64,000 nt of DNA from Natronosporangium hydrolyticum. GTDB lineage: Bacteria > Actinomycetota > Actinomycetes > Mycobacteriales > Micromonosporaceae. Position numbers and translations under genes: made by a program. Below the pieces are notes generated by a model. The model made no database searches and was not told the DNA's origin. It worked only from the letters and a program-made list of their open reading frames with translations. The stretch covers positions 682,001 through 746,000 of the forward strand of contig NZ_CP070499.1 in NCBI RefSeq assembly GCF_016925615.1, read 5' to 3'. Shown here piece after piece: positions 36,663-45,060 of this stretch. The number at the start of each line of letters is the position of its first letter. Positions within the stretch are counted from its first letter, which is position 1.

Positions 36663-37265
36663 ATGACCGACGCCACCCCCGGGCGGTTCTCCGCCCACTA
36701 CGAGTATGAGCAGACCCGGGAGATGCCGCTGGACAGCTTCGCGTACCTGCGGGATTCGCTCGCCACCGATCCGCTTGCGATCGCTGCCCTTGCGCGGCCA
36801 GAAATCCCCGAACCGCCGCGGGCCGGTGAGGGTGGCCGCGACTGCCGGAGCTGTACCGCCGACGACCGCGACTATCTGTGGACCGATCAGCACTGGCGGA
36901 TCCACACGATAGCGGAGCCGCTGGGACTATTCTTCGTGATGGTCAACCCGCGGGAGCACTACGAAGAGCTGCCAGATCTGCCACCGGCGCGCGCCGCCGA
37001 GCTGGGGCCGTTGTTGCAGCGGATGGAGTCCGCCCTGCGGGCGCTCGGCGATGTCGGCCAGGTCCACACGCACAAGTGGGGCGATGGTGGGGCGCACCTG
37101 CACCTCTGGCAGATCGTCCGGCCGTTGGGGATGCTGCAGGCCCGCGGCGTCGGGCTCACGGTCTGGCTCAAGGCGCTACCACCGTTGCCGACTGAGGTGT
37201 GGGAGGCGGCTGGCCGTGACTTCGCCCGCCAGATGGCGCTCGGCGGCGGCACGGCACACCGTTGA
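36663..37265 (+). CDS. HIT-like superfamily protein
   Basis: A 200-residue protein. The segment HTHKWGDGGAHLHLWQI (about 138-154) has alternating His residues as in HIT/GalT-like nucleotide hydrolases and transferases. It is followed by a segment akin to those in actinobacterial HIT-like proteins annotated near diadenosine-polyphosphate hydrolases. A CRSC pair (about 60) may help bind zinc. ATG 36663 (MTDATPG) is preferred to 36645. Exact activity unknown; the family call is moderately sure. Confidence 0.65.
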   Translation: MTDATPGRFSAHYEYEQTREMPLDSFAYLRDSLATDPLAIAALARPEIPEPPRAGEGGRDCRSCTADDRDYLWTDQHWRIHTIAEPLGLFFVMVNPREHYEELPDLPPARAAELGPLLQRMESALRALGDVGQVHTHKWGDGGAHLHLWQIVRPLGMLQARGVGLTVWLKALPPLPTEVWEAAGRDFARQMALGGGTAHR

Positions 37266-37350
37266 GGGCGCGGCGGGTAGGTATGCGGCACTAGGCCCGG
37301 TGAGTATCGCGGCCGATGCGGCGCCGGCCGGCAGCGGCTGAGATTGCGAC

Positions 37351-39222
37351 ATGACCGACGCGTACCTGACCGGTGCCGGTTCCTTCCTGCCGGGTGAGCC
37401 GCTGGACAACGATGAGATCGTGCGGCGGCTGGGGGCGCCGGCGAGCGGCGCGGCGGCCGCGGTGCGGGACCGGGTACTCGCGATGAACGGGATCCGGACC
37501 CGCCACTACGCACTCGACGCGCGGGGCACACCGTACCTGCTCAATGAGCAGTTGGCGGCCGAGGCCGTGCAACGTGCGATTAAGGAACGGGGCCTCGACG
37601 TCGAGCAGATCGGCATGCTCGCCGCCGCGACCACCCAGGGGGACCTGCTCGTGCCGGGGTTCGGGTCGATGGTGCACGGCCGGCTCGGTGGCGGGCCGTT
37701 GGAGGTGCTCTCCGCCGGTGGGGTATGTGCGTCGAGCGTGGCGGCGCTCGCCGGGGCGGTTCGAGGGGTTCGCCTCGGCGAGCACCCGGCGGCGGTAGCG
37801 GTCGGCTCGGAGCTGCCGAGCCGGTCGCTGCGCCAGCCCAGGTACGGGGACCGGCCGAGCTTCGATGTGGAGTTTCTGCGGTGGACGCTGTCCGACGGCG
37901 CCGGGGCGGTGGTGGTGGAGCCGGAGCCGCGCCCGGACGGCTTGTCGCTGCGGGTGGACTGGACCCACCTGGTCTCCTACGCCCACCAGCATCCGGCCTG
38001 CATGGTGGCCGGAGCGTCCGCCGGCGGCCGGCTGGATGCGGGGCAGACCTGGTTGGATCAGCCAACTCTCGCCGATGCCGCGAGCGCTGGGCAGGTCCGG
38101 CTGCACCAGGATGTGCGGGCGTTGCCCGGGCTGTTCCAGGTGGGGTTGCACGAGTTCATGAGTCTGGTCCGGTCCGGCCGGTTGTCGCCCGCCGCAGTAG
38201 ACCATGTGCTGTGCCACTACAGCGCCGAGCACTTCCGGTCGGACATCTTCAGGTTGCTGCGCGAGGCGGACCTGATGATCGATGAGCAGAGATGGTTCTC
38301 CAACTTGGCCACGCGGGGCAACACCGGCGCCGCGAGCATCTTCGTGGCGCTCGCCGAGTGTTGGCAGACCGGCCGGTTCAAGCCAGGAGACCGGGTGTTG
38401 CTGATCGTCCCCGAGTCGGGGCGCTTCTCCTTCGGCTTCGTGCATCTGACCTGTGTCGCCGGCGCCGACCCGGGGCAGCCGGCCCGGAGCGCCGCCCCGG
38501 CTGCGCCAATGGTTGAGCCGGTCGGGTCGCCGCTCGGCGAACCGTTGCCCGACGACAGCAGCGTCGTCCGGTGGACAGTGCTGGAGCTCGCGCAGGTGTG
38601 GTCCGACTTCGAGCGACGGCTGGCGGAGGTGCCGCTGGTACGCCGGATCGAGGCTGGAACGGCCACCGTGGCCGACTATCGCCGGCTGCTGCGCCAGCTC
38701 CGGCAGCAGGTGGTCGAAGGCGGGCGGTGGCTGGCGCGGGCCGGGTCGAACTTCTCGGTCGAGCTGTTCGAACTGCGCAGCGCGGCGATCCAGCACGCGG
38801 TCGAGGAGCACCGTGACTTCCGGATGCTGGAAGAAGACTACGTCTCGGTCGGCGGGGAGTTGGCCGACATCCAGTCCGCCGAGAAGAACGTCGGCTCGGA
38901 AGCGTTGTCGGCGTTCATGTTCCAGCAGGCGAGCCAGCCCGACCCGGTGGATCTGCTGGGCGCGATGTTCGTGATCGAGGGGTTGGGTGCGGCGAAGGCG
39001 ACCCGGTGGGCGCAGCGGTTGCGGCACCAGCTGGGGCTTGCGGAGCAACAGGTGCGGTTCCTGAGCTACCACGGCGACAACGACGACGACCACTTTGAAC
39101 ACCTGCGGGAGGTGCTGCGTTCGGGCGTGGTCGACCAACCGGCGGCGCGCCGGATCGTTCGCACCGCCCGGGTGGTCGCCCGGCTCTACGCCTGGCAGCT
39201 CGCGGAGGTCGACGATGAGTGA
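37351..39222 (+). CDS. KAS III-like synthase fused to a haem-oxygenase-like (HDO) diiron/iron enzyme domain
   Basis: A 623-residue bidomain protein. Residues 1-375 are a thiolase-fold, KAS III/FabH-like synthase with the full triad: Cys126 (GGVCASSV), His289 (LCHYSAEHF) and Asn324 (TRGNTGAAS). After a Pro/Ala linker (about 376-400), residues 401-623 form an all-helical HDO/iron-containing-redox domain. Its possible ligands are in EEHRDFRMLEEDY (485-497), FVIEGLG (540-546) and YHGDNDDDHFEH (573-584). A plausible role is condensing or loading an acyl group and then oxidising or cleaving it on iron. The next gene overlaps by 8 nt. Product unknown; function not previously known to me. Confidence 0.8.
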   Translation: MTDAYLTGAGSFLPGEPLDNDEIVRRLGAPASGAAAAVRDRVLAMNGIRTRHYALDARGTPYLLNEQLAAEAVQRAIKERGLDVEQIGMLAAATTQGDLLVPGFGSMVHGRLGGGPLEVLSAGGVCASSVAALAGAVRGVRLGEHPAAVAVGSELPSRSLRQPRYGDRPSFDVEFLRWTLSDGAGAVVVEPEPRPDGLSLRVDWTHLVSYAHQHPACMVAGASAGGRLDAGQTWLDQPTLADAASAGQVRLHQDVRALPGLFQVGLHEFMSLVRSGRLSPAAVDHVLCHYSAEHFRSDIFRLLREADLMIDEQRWFSNLATRGNTGAASIFVALAECWQTGRFKPGDRVLLIVPESGRFSFGFVHLTCVAGADPGQPARSAAPAAPMVEPVGSPLGEPLPDDSSVVRWTVLELAQVWSDFERRLAEVPLVRRIEAGTATVADYRRLLRQLRQQVVEGGRWLARAGSNFSVELFELRSAAIQHAVEEHRDFRMLEEDYVSVGGELADIQSAEKNVGSEALSAFMFQQASQPDPVDLLGAMFVIEGLGAAKATRWAQRLRHQLGLAEQQVRFLSYHGDNDDDHFEHLREVLRSGVVDQPAARRIVRTARVVARLYAWQLAEVDDE

Positions 39223-40111
39223 ACCGTCGGTGTGGGGCAGCATTCTGGCCGATCCGACGCTGCCGTTCGACCGGCCCACTCTGCGGCAGGTGGTGGCCGA
39301 TCAGCGGCGATGGTCACGGCGGTGGCTCTACCCGCTGGCCCGGGTGGTGTCGCGGATCGGGGTGGTGCTGATCCTGGTAATGAAACGCCTGATGCCGTTC
39401 GCGCCCCGACTACGTGCCCATGCGGCGATGGACCGGATGTGTGTCTGGTTCGTGCGCCGCTGTGTGGCGCCGGAGTCCGCCGGGCTGCTGCTGCGGCACT
39501 TCGTCATCGAGACGAACCTGCTCAACTTCGTCGTGCGTAACGCCGGCCTGCCGGGGATGCCGGAGGTGACGTTGCTGCCGACCGCGCTGCGGCAGCTCGG
39601 GGACCGGGCGGTGATCGAACACGACCTGAATGTGTACGAAGTGCTGGCGGCGTTGGGTTCCGGGGTGCGGGATCGGCCGTTGTGGGCGCGCGCCGCGAGC
39701 GAGCTGGACTATTCGATGCTGACGGTGCCGCAGCTGGATCTGGAGCCGGCGACCCGGCGGTGGCTACGGTTGGACATCCAGACCGCACTGTGTCTGATGA
39801 ATATCCCGTTCGCGCTGTGCCTGACCCCGCGTGAGTACCGGCGGGCGGTGCACTCGCTGCGGCTGGACGAGTCACTCCTGGCGATCTTGGCCACCCTCAC
39901 CGGGGACGCCACGTTCCGTAGCTGGCGTCCCGCGGGCACGTTGGTTCGGGTCGACAGCGCCGTCGACGTGCCGCGGGCGGTCTACGAGCACGCGGTGATC
40001 TGCGAACAGGCCCACGCACACCTACTGACCTGTCAGTCACTCGCCGCGCCGATCATGGACTTGGGTACATGGTCGGGGCGAAAATCCGTCCCAAACCCCA
40101 TGATCGACTAG
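39215..40111 (+). CDS. Unrecognised partner protein of the KAS-HDO enzyme
   Basis: A 298-residue, mostly helical protein that I do not recognise. It overlaps the KAS-HDO gene by 8 nt, so the two are translationally coupled. The region about 40-65 is hydrophobic and basic-flanked (VVSRIGVVLILVMKRLM), suggesting membrane contact. Possible metal residues lie in LLRHFVIETNLLNFV (about 90-104) and VIEHDLNVYEVL (about 133-144). The last 20 residues are encoded by a palindromic repeat (40050-40106), so the C-terminus may be a recent addition. The stop TAG shares the CTAG tetramer with the stop of the convergent ArsR gene. Confidence 0.7.
   Translation: MSEPSVWGSILADPTLPFDRPTLRQVVADQRRWSRRWLYPLARVVSRIGVVLILVMKRLMPFAPRLRAHAAMDRMCVWFVRRCVAPESAGLLLRHFVIETNLLNFVVRNAGLPGMPEVTLLPTALRQLGDRAVIEHDLNVYEVLAALGSGVRDRPLWARAASELDYSMLTVPQLDLEPATRRWLRLDIQTALCLMNIPFALCLTPREYRRAVHSLRLDESLLAILATLTGDATFRSWRPAGTLVRVDSAVDVPRAVYEHAVICEQAHAHLLTCQSLAAPIMDLGTWSGRKSVPNPMID
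40050..40106. repeat. GATCATG palindromic repeat, copy 1
   Basis: A 57-bp element with ends CGATCATGG and CCATGATCG and a partly symmetric interior (ACTTGGG against CCCAAAC). It lies inside the 3' end of the KAS-HDO partner gene and encodes its last residues. The same family occurs at 41360-41417 and 58083-58139. Confidence 0.7.
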
Positions 40112-40428
40112 TCTTCGGCGAGGCGGCGGAGGGCGGCGAGGCGCCGATCCCAGCCGTCCGCAACCGCCTGCAGCTGGGCCGCGGCATCGTTCAGAGTCGC
40201 ACCGAGGGCGCGATAGCGAACCTCCCGACCGTCGCGCTCGCGCTCCACGAGACCGGCCTCCCGAAGCACGTCGAGGTGTCGAGCGATCGCCTGCCGGGTC
40301 ACCGGCAGGCGTGCGGCCAGCGCCGAGGCCGACGCCGGCTCGACCGCGAGTCGGCGCAGGATCTCCCACCGGGTGTCGTCGCCGAGCGCCGAGCAGATCT
40401 CGACGATTGAGGCGGGCGGGGTGCTCAC
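40108..40428 (-). CDS. ArsR family transcriptional regulator
   Basis: A 106-residue winged-helix repressor (IVEICSALGDDTRWEILRRLA, then ALAARLPVTRQAIARHLDVLREAGLVERERDGREVRYRAL). It lacks the ELCVC metal motif of ArsR/SmtB metal sensors. It belongs to the group that partners SRPBCC (AHSA1-like) proteins and reads some other signal. The GTG at 40428 overlaps the SRPBCC stop (GTGA), so both are in one operon. Duplicated TGCAA-N8-TTGCA sites upstream of the operon are its likely operators. Confidence 0.88.
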   Translation of the reverse strand: MSTPPASIVEICSALGDDTRWEILRRLAVEPASASALAARLPVTRQAIARHLDVLREAGLVERERDGREVRYRALGATLNDAAAQLQAVADGWDRRLAALRRLAED

Positions 40429-40901
40429 CGCGGCGCCCGAGTCAGGTGACGGGCTGCCGCCGCCAGCTCCTCCTGCCACCCGGTGGTGTTCTCCTCAAGC
40501 AGCTGCCGCCGCTGCCGCGCGCTCTCGGCCAGCGAGGCGAAGCCGCTCTCGACCACCCGCAGGGTCACGCTGGCGGAGTCGACCGGCGCCAAGAAGAACT
40601 CCACCAGAGTGGAGGTCGCGGTGGTGAGCGGGCCGACCCGGCTCGCCGGGGTCGGCCCGCAGTGCCACCGAAACGCGGCGTACGCGGGGGGTCGGGCGTC
40701 GATCGTAGCCACCGCGAAGGTGCCGTGGACCGGGTCGTGCACCAGTGTCCGACCGGGGCCGTCGGCCTCGAACCGGTGGGGCACGACCTCGCCGTCGTTG
40801 ATCCACCAGCCTGGCTGGCTGACCAGCTCCCAGACCCGCCACTGCGGCGCGTCAATGACGATCTCGCGTTCCACGCGGTCGGGATGGGGTTCAAGTGACA
40901 T
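40425..40901 (-). CDS. SRPBCC (AHSA1/START-like) domain protein
   Basis: A 158-residue ligand-binding helix-grip protein. It has REIVIDAPQWRVWELVSQPGWW at the N-terminus, the internal beta-sheet, and a long C-terminal helix (FASLAESARQRRQLLEENTTGWQEELAAAARHL). Such proteins bind hydrophobic ligands and in actinomycetes commonly sit in front of an ArsR gene, as here. The ATG lies at the end of a TGCAA-N8-TTGCA site, so binding there would block its transcription start region. It is divergent from the VOC gene at 40977. Confidence 0.85.
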   Translation of the reverse strand: MSLEPHPDRVEREIVIDAPQWRVWELVSQPGWWINDGEVVPHRFEADGPGRTLVHDPVHGTFAVATIDARPPAYAAFRWHCGPTPASRVGPLTTATSTLVEFFLAPVDSASVTLRVVESGFASLAESARQRRQLLEENTTGWQEELAAAARHLTRAPR

Positions 40902-40949
40902 GCAACAACCCTATTGCAGATTCCGGCAAGGTGCAATACGTTGGTTGCA
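40901..40949. promoter_or_regulatory. Twin ArsR operator candidates, TGCAA-N8-TTGCA
   Basis: Two copies of TGCAA-N8-TTGCA are present: 40901-40918 and 40932-40949, 31 nt apart (about three helical turns). They fill the space between the divergent SRPBCC/ArsR operon and the VOC gene, so one regulator may control both directions. Confidence 0.68.
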
Positions 40950-40976
40950 CATCCGGGCAAATGAAAGAGATATGAG

Positions 40977-41363
40977 ATGACAAAGCCTAAATTTCAGGGT
41001 GGCGCCAACATTGCGATGAAGGTCCCGGCGGCGAAGTTCGCGGAGACGGTCGCGTTCTACCGTGACGTGCTCGGGTTCGACGTGATCGAGGAGCCGGCAG
41101 CCGCCGTCGACATGGTCAGCCACGCGGTGCGGATGGCGTTCGGTGACTGCACCCTTTGGCTCGATCGGGTGGAGAACTATGCGAAGGCGGATGTCTGGCT
41201 TGAGCTGCGGACCGACGACCTGGGTGCGGCGGTCCAGCATCTCGCCGACCACGGCACCGTTACGCAGGACGAGTTGGAGCGGTTGCCGGAGGGTTCACGG
41301 GCCCACTGGGTCTGCAACCCGGTGGCTGTCCCGCACCTCCTCCACGCCACCCCCGCCAGTTGA
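40977..41363 (+). CDS. VOC family protein (glyoxalase-like)
   Basis: A 128-residue single-domain VOC protein (MKVPAAKFAETVAFYRDVLGFDVIEE, VWLELRTDDLGAAVQHLADHG). It lacks the strong C-terminal Glu motif of active glyoxalases, so it may be a binding protein. Its promoter region holds the two TGCAA-N8-TTGCA sites shared with the divergent SRPBCC-ArsR operon, suggesting co-regulation. The TGA stop lies within the left arm of a palindromic repeat. Confidence 0.83.
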   Translation: MTKPKFQGGANIAMKVPAAKFAETVAFYRDVLGFDVIEEPAAAVDMVSHAVRMAFGDCTLWLDRVENYAKADVWLELRTDDLGAAVQHLADHGTVTQDELERLPEGSRAHWVCNPVAVPHLLHATPAS

Positions 41364-41417
41364 TCATGGCCTAGGGCCATGATGACAGCCCCAAGGGGCA
41401 GCTAGGTCCATGATCAA
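41360..41417. repeat. GATCATG palindromic repeat, copy 2 (bidirectional stop and terminator-like)
   Basis: A 58-bp element with arms TTGATCATGG-CCTAG and CTAGG-CCATGATCAA (one-base bulge each) plus an internal hairpin ATCATGGCC-TAG-GGCCATGAT. It lies between the convergent VOC (stop 41361-41363) and TetR (stop 41416-41414) genes. Each arm supplies the TGA stop codon of one gene. It can fold into stems that would terminate transcription from both sides. Confidence 0.75.
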
Positions 41418-42013
41418 CCGCTGGGTGGGGCGAGGAATCGGCGGGCGGTGTCCAACAAGATGTCTCGCTCCTGCTCGGCGTCGAACTGGTCGCCTTCTGC
41501 GACCTGGGAGGCGAATCCATCGACGAGGGCGATGAGCCAACGGGTTGTCCGGGTCGCGTCGAGGTCGGTGCGGATGGCACCTTGTTGCTGCGCCTGTGTC
41601 ACCCAGGCGGTGAGGGCCGTCTCCGTGGTGGTCCGCGTGGCCGCCAACGCTACCGCCACTCGCTCGTCGTGTGCCACGGCGCCGACCGCTCGTACGAAGC
41701 CCGCCGCCCGCGGGTCCCGGAGGTTCGCTGCCTCGTGGTCCAGGTAGGCGAGCAGGGCCGCTACCGGTTCGCGGGAGACCAGCCCGGCGAGGATTTCGCT
41801 GGTCTCCCGCGCGCCTAGGGTCAGGATGCCGAGGAGGACGTCGATCTTTGTTGGGAAATAGTGGAAGAAGGTGCCCGAGCCGACGCCAGCGGTGCGGCAG
41901 ATGCTCGCGGTCGTGGTCCGGTCGAATCCGTCGGCCGCGAACCTGGTGAACGCGGCGTCGATGATCCGCAGTCGCTGTTCCTGCTGTCGCTGCTTGTTGA
42001 CTGGTCGCGCCAC
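41414..42013 (-). CDS. TetR family transcriptional regulator
   Basis: A 199-residue TetR protein (RLRIIDAAFTRFAADGFDRT, helix-turn-helix ASICRTAGVGSGTFFHYFPTK about 37-57). It is divergent from a membrane protein gene at 42068 across 54 nt containing a 24-bp dyad, its probable operator. Its stop codon falls inside the palindromic repeat at 41360-41417. The inducing ligand is unknown. Confidence 0.88.
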   Translation of the reverse strand: MARPVNKQRQQEQRLRIIDAAFTRFAADGFDRTTTASICRTAGVGSGTFFHYFPTKIDVLLGILTLGARETSEILAGLVSREPVAALLAYLDHEAANLRDPRAAGFVRAVGAVAHDERVAVALAATRTTTETALTAWVTQAQQQGAIRTDLDATRTTRWLIALVDGFASQVAEGDQFDAEQERDILLDTARRFLAPPSG

Positions 42014-42027
42014 CAGCCCATCCTAGG

Positions 42028-42051
42028 TTATTGGAGCAGTCGCTCTAATAA
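42028..42051. promoter_or_regulatory. 24-bp TetR operator candidate
   Basis: TTATTGGAGC-AGTC-GCTCTAATAA has 10-bp arms with one mismatch. It sits midway between the divergent TetR gene and the membrane protein gene at 42068, where TetR binding would block both promoters. Confidence 0.65.
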
Positions 42052-42067
42052 CTGATAAGCTGCCGCG

Positions 42068-43078
42068 ATGACCGCCCCGCCGGAACCGTTGCGCGATCGT
42101 TGGTTGCCGATCCTCGCCCTGCTCGTGAGCGCCCCGATCTGCGCAGAGTTCCTGCAGGCATACCTGCCCTCCACCGGTGACCTGGGGTTTATGGTGGTGG
42201 CGCTGCTGATCTTCGCGCCGCTCTACGGCGGGGCGGCGCTGCTGATCCGGGAAGTCGCGGTGCGCCGAGGGCTCGGCTGGGCCGGGCTGCTCCTGCTCGC
42301 CGCCGGTTTCGGGATCGCCATGCCCGGGCTGGTCGATCTCGCACTCTTCGCCGAGGATCGGCCGGACATCGGCTACTGGCGCGAGATGCGGCAGGCGACC
42401 CTGATCGAGCCGTTGGGCATGAGCGCGCACCCGACGACTTCCTGGGTTGCCGGACATGTGTTGATGAGTGTGGCGGCGCCGGTCGCCTTGGTCAGTGCGC
42501 TCGCACCGCAACACCGGGGCAAGCCTCTGCTCGGTCGAGTGGGCATCACGGTCACGGTGGGGTGCTTTCTGGTCGCGGCGCTGCTCATCCGCGATGACGC
42601 CATCTCCATGTACGACTATCAGCCCTCGCTCGCCCAGTCCGCTGCGGTCGGGGGAGCGGTCGCGGTGCTGTCGATGCTCGCCTTCACCCGGCTCGGAAAG
42701 CCCGTGTCACCGGGGTCCCGGGCACCGATCCGCATGCCATGGCTGGTGCTCGCCGCGGCGGTCAGCATGTTCACCTTCGACGTGTTGCCGTGGACCTGGC
42801 TGGGGGTGGCGTTGGCGGTGCTGCTTCTGGCTGGAGCGGCGTCGGCGGTCCGATATCTGGCCGCCACCAGCTCGTGGTCGGTCCTGGAGATCGGTGCGCT
42901 CGCCGCCGGGGCGGTGATCGGCAGGACGCTGATCGGGTTTCTCGCGCCGGTCGCCGAGGGCGTCTCGGTGGCAGCCAAGCTCACCCAGAACGTGATCCTG
43001 CTCAGCGCCGCCGTCGTCGTGGCCTGGCTGGTCACTCGACGTGGCCGCCGCGAGGGCGTCGCCGCGCGAGGTCGATGA
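42068..43078 (+). CDS. Polytopic membrane protein of unknown function, TetR-controlled
   Basis: A 336-residue integral membrane protein with about nine hydrophobic segments (for example 13-30, 40-60, 72-90, 122-140, 160-178, 193-210, 228-260). No transporter signature was recognised. The large polar loop at about 95-120 (EDRPDIGYWREMRQATLIEP) would lie outside or inside between two helices. Regulation by the divergent TetR through the 24-bp dyad suggests a stress or efflux-related role, but this is inference only. Confidence 0.75.
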   Translation: MTAPPEPLRDRWLPILALLVSAPICAEFLQAYLPSTGDLGFMVVALLIFAPLYGGAALLIREVAVRRGLGWAGLLLLAAGFGIAMPGLVDLALFAEDRPDIGYWREMRQATLIEPLGMSAHPTTSWVAGHVLMSVAAPVALVSALAPQHRGKPLLGRVGITVTVGCFLVAALLIRDDAISMYDYQPSLAQSAAVGGAVAVLSMLAFTRLGKPVSPGSRAPIRMPWLVLAAAVSMFTFDVLPWTWLGVALAVLLLAGAASAVRYLAATSSWSVLEIGALAAGAVIGRTLIGFLAPVAEGVSVAAKLTQNVILLSAAVVVAWLVTRRGRREGVAARGR

Positions 43079-43158
43079 CCGGCAGACCGGCCGGCAGGTA
43101 CGGGCGCAGTTGCGGTGAGTTGCTATAAAGTGCCTAGTCGAATTCCTGGGGAGGACTA

Positions 43159-45027
43159 GTGCACTCCGATGTTGCCTCGGTAACCGATGACCGACCACTG
43201 CGTTGGCCGCTCGTCGTCGCCGCAGCCGCGGTCAGTCTGGAGCTTGTCGGCCTGGCCGGCGTCGTCCTCGGGGGCTGGCTAGGTTGGGAATGGGACGAGC
43301 CACTGTGGCGACTCGGCGGCGGCACCAGGGCCTTCACTCTGGGGGCGCTGGTGGTGACCGGGCTGCTGCTCGCAGCCGGGTGGCGCGCGCGGGACGGCGT
43401 CGCCAAATCGCAGTTTCACCTGCTGGCCGCGGTGGCTGCGACCGCCGCGCTGATCGGTGCCGGTCTGATCCAGAGTGATATCGCCCCGCCGGCTCGCGGG
43501 TTGGGCGGGTCGGTTTTCACGGTCGCCGCGGCCCTGTTGATCGCCGGAGGGGCGCTCGGCTTCGTCGGATATGCGGTGTGGGACCGCGCGCCGCTGGCGG
43601 CGCACGAGGAGCGGCTGCCGGCGGCGAGGCAGCGGCGGTTGTCCAGGGTCGGGCGGGGCGCTGGGGCGGTAGCCGCGGTTGCCGCGCTGACCGGCTCGAT
43701 GCTTCTGGCACCACACTTTTACAGCACCGTGGACAGCCGTACCGCGCCCGACCGGGCCGTCGAGGGTGGCCCACCGTCGTTGCAGTCCGATCCACAGTGG
43801 CATGCTGAACTACCCGGCCGACTGGTCTTTTTGGGCTTCAGCGGTGCGGCGACCGCTGGCGGCCTGCTCGTGCCGGAGGCGTCCGGGGTGCGGATGCTGG
43901 AGCCGGCGACGGGCCAGGTTCGGTGGCACTGGCGAGACTCGTCCTACAGCCTCCGTCAGAGCGCGACGAGCGACGAGGGGCGGATCGTGGTGCTCGCGCT
44001 GTCGTTCCGCAGCGAGTTCGGGGAGCCGCCGACCGAGCGGGATCGGGTGGTGGCGTTGGACGCGACCACCGGCCAGTTGCGTTGGGACCGTTACGACAAC
44101 CGGTTGGTCGAACAGTTCGACAACGTGGCGGCGGTCGCCAACCAGCCACTCTTGCTGACGCCGTTGGATCCCGAGCCGCTTAGTCCAAGTGCTGGCCTGT
44201 TTCCGTCGTCGGTCCTTGATCCGGTAGGAATCCAAGCTATCGGTAGTGACGACGGCCAGCCCCGATGGCGCTTCGAGGAGACTCCCGGGTGCGGGCTTTC
44301 AAACGCTTATGTCGGTGACACCGGGGTGGTGGTGATGTTCGAGGTGTGCGAGCGGCGGGCGCGCGGCGAGGAGGCGTCCTGCGCGCTGACGGCGCTGGAC
44401 GTGACCGACGGGCGGCGGCTCTGGACCTGGCCGACCGCGGAGCGGATCGATCCGGAGCGGGAGTACGCGCACCGTTGCGATGTGACCGTGGCGGGCGGCC
44501 ACGTGTTCCTCTCCTACTCGATCGGGCGCGGTGATCGATTCCCGGAGCCCGGCCCGATGTTGGCCCTCGATGCCGGCGATGGTCGGGAACGGTGGACGGT
44601 GCCGGTCGACGCGCCGGACCGTCGCGGTCTTGACTCGCCGGTGGTCGCCGGTGGTCAGCTCGTGGGACGCTCCGGCGCCGTCGACTCAGACGAGCCAGTG
44701 CTCGTCATCCGGTCACTGGTCGATGGCCAGATCCGTACCGAGGTGCCGTTGCCGCATGATCGGACGATCGGGTTGCGGCAGGCCGGCGACGACCGGGTGT
44801 GGGTGGTCGGCCACCATGAGGAGTCTTACCAGATAGTCGTCTCGGAGGTCGACACGGTGACCGGCGAACTGTTGGCGGTCACCGAGGTGCCAGAGGTCGC
44901 GGAGGAGTACCGGTACGCCGGGGCCACCCTGGTCGTCGGCCCCGGGACGTTGGTGATCGCGCTGCAACGCCAACCCGCCGGGGAGCGTACGACAGAGACC
45001 GACCTGGTGCTCTACGGGCTGGGCTGA
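43159..45027 (+). CDS. Membrane-anchored PQQ-like beta-propeller protein
   Basis: A 622-residue protein with four N-terminal membrane helices (about 18-170) and a large extracytoplasmic part (about 200-622). The latter is built of PQQ-binding-like repeats, visible as GQVRWHWRDSS, GQLRWDRYDN, GQPRWRFEE, GRRLWTWPT and GRERWTVPV (tryptophan-docking motifs). The propeller probably binds a ligand or scaffolds an envelope complex; no catalytic PQQ site is evident. The GTG start follows GGGGAGG by 5 nt. It stands alone, downstream of the membrane protein gene by 80 nt. Confidence 0.83.
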   Translation: MHSDVASVTDDRPLRWPLVVAAAAVSLELVGLAGVVLGGWLGWEWDEPLWRLGGGTRAFTLGALVVTGLLLAAGWRARDGVAKSQFHLLAAVAATAALIGAGLIQSDIAPPARGLGGSVFTVAAALLIAGGALGFVGYAVWDRAPLAAHEERLPAARQRRLSRVGRGAGAVAAVAALTGSMLLAPHFYSTVDSRTAPDRAVEGGPPSLQSDPQWHAELPGRLVFLGFSGAATAGGLLVPEASGVRMLEPATGQVRWHWRDSSYSLRQSATSDEGRIVVLALSFRSEFGEPPTERDRVVALDATTGQLRWDRYDNRLVEQFDNVAAVANQPLLLTPLDPEPLSPSAGLFPSSVLDPVGIQAIGSDDGQPRWRFEETPGCGLSNAYVGDTGVVVMFEVCERRARGEEASCALTALDVTDGRRLWTWPTAERIDPEREYAHRCDVTVAGGHVFLSYSIGRGDRFPEPGPMLALDAGDGRERWTVPVDAPDRRGLDSPVVAGGQLVGRSGAVDSDEPVLVIRSLVDGQIRTEVPLPHDRTIGLRQAGDDRVWVVGHHEESYQIVVSEVDTVTGELLAVTEVPEVAEEYRYAGATLVVGPGTLVIALQRQPAGERTTETDLVLYGLG

Positions 45028-45060
45028 GCGCGAGCCGGGTTGGGTTGGCCGCGGGCTTCG

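Noticed and set aside
37291-39279. A 662-codon open frame on the minus strand opposite the KAS-HDO gene
   Set aside because: It is a shadow of the high-GC coding strand: its sequence is Arg/Gly/Pro/His-rich, and no domain appears, while the plus-strand frame has clear KAS and HDO motifs.
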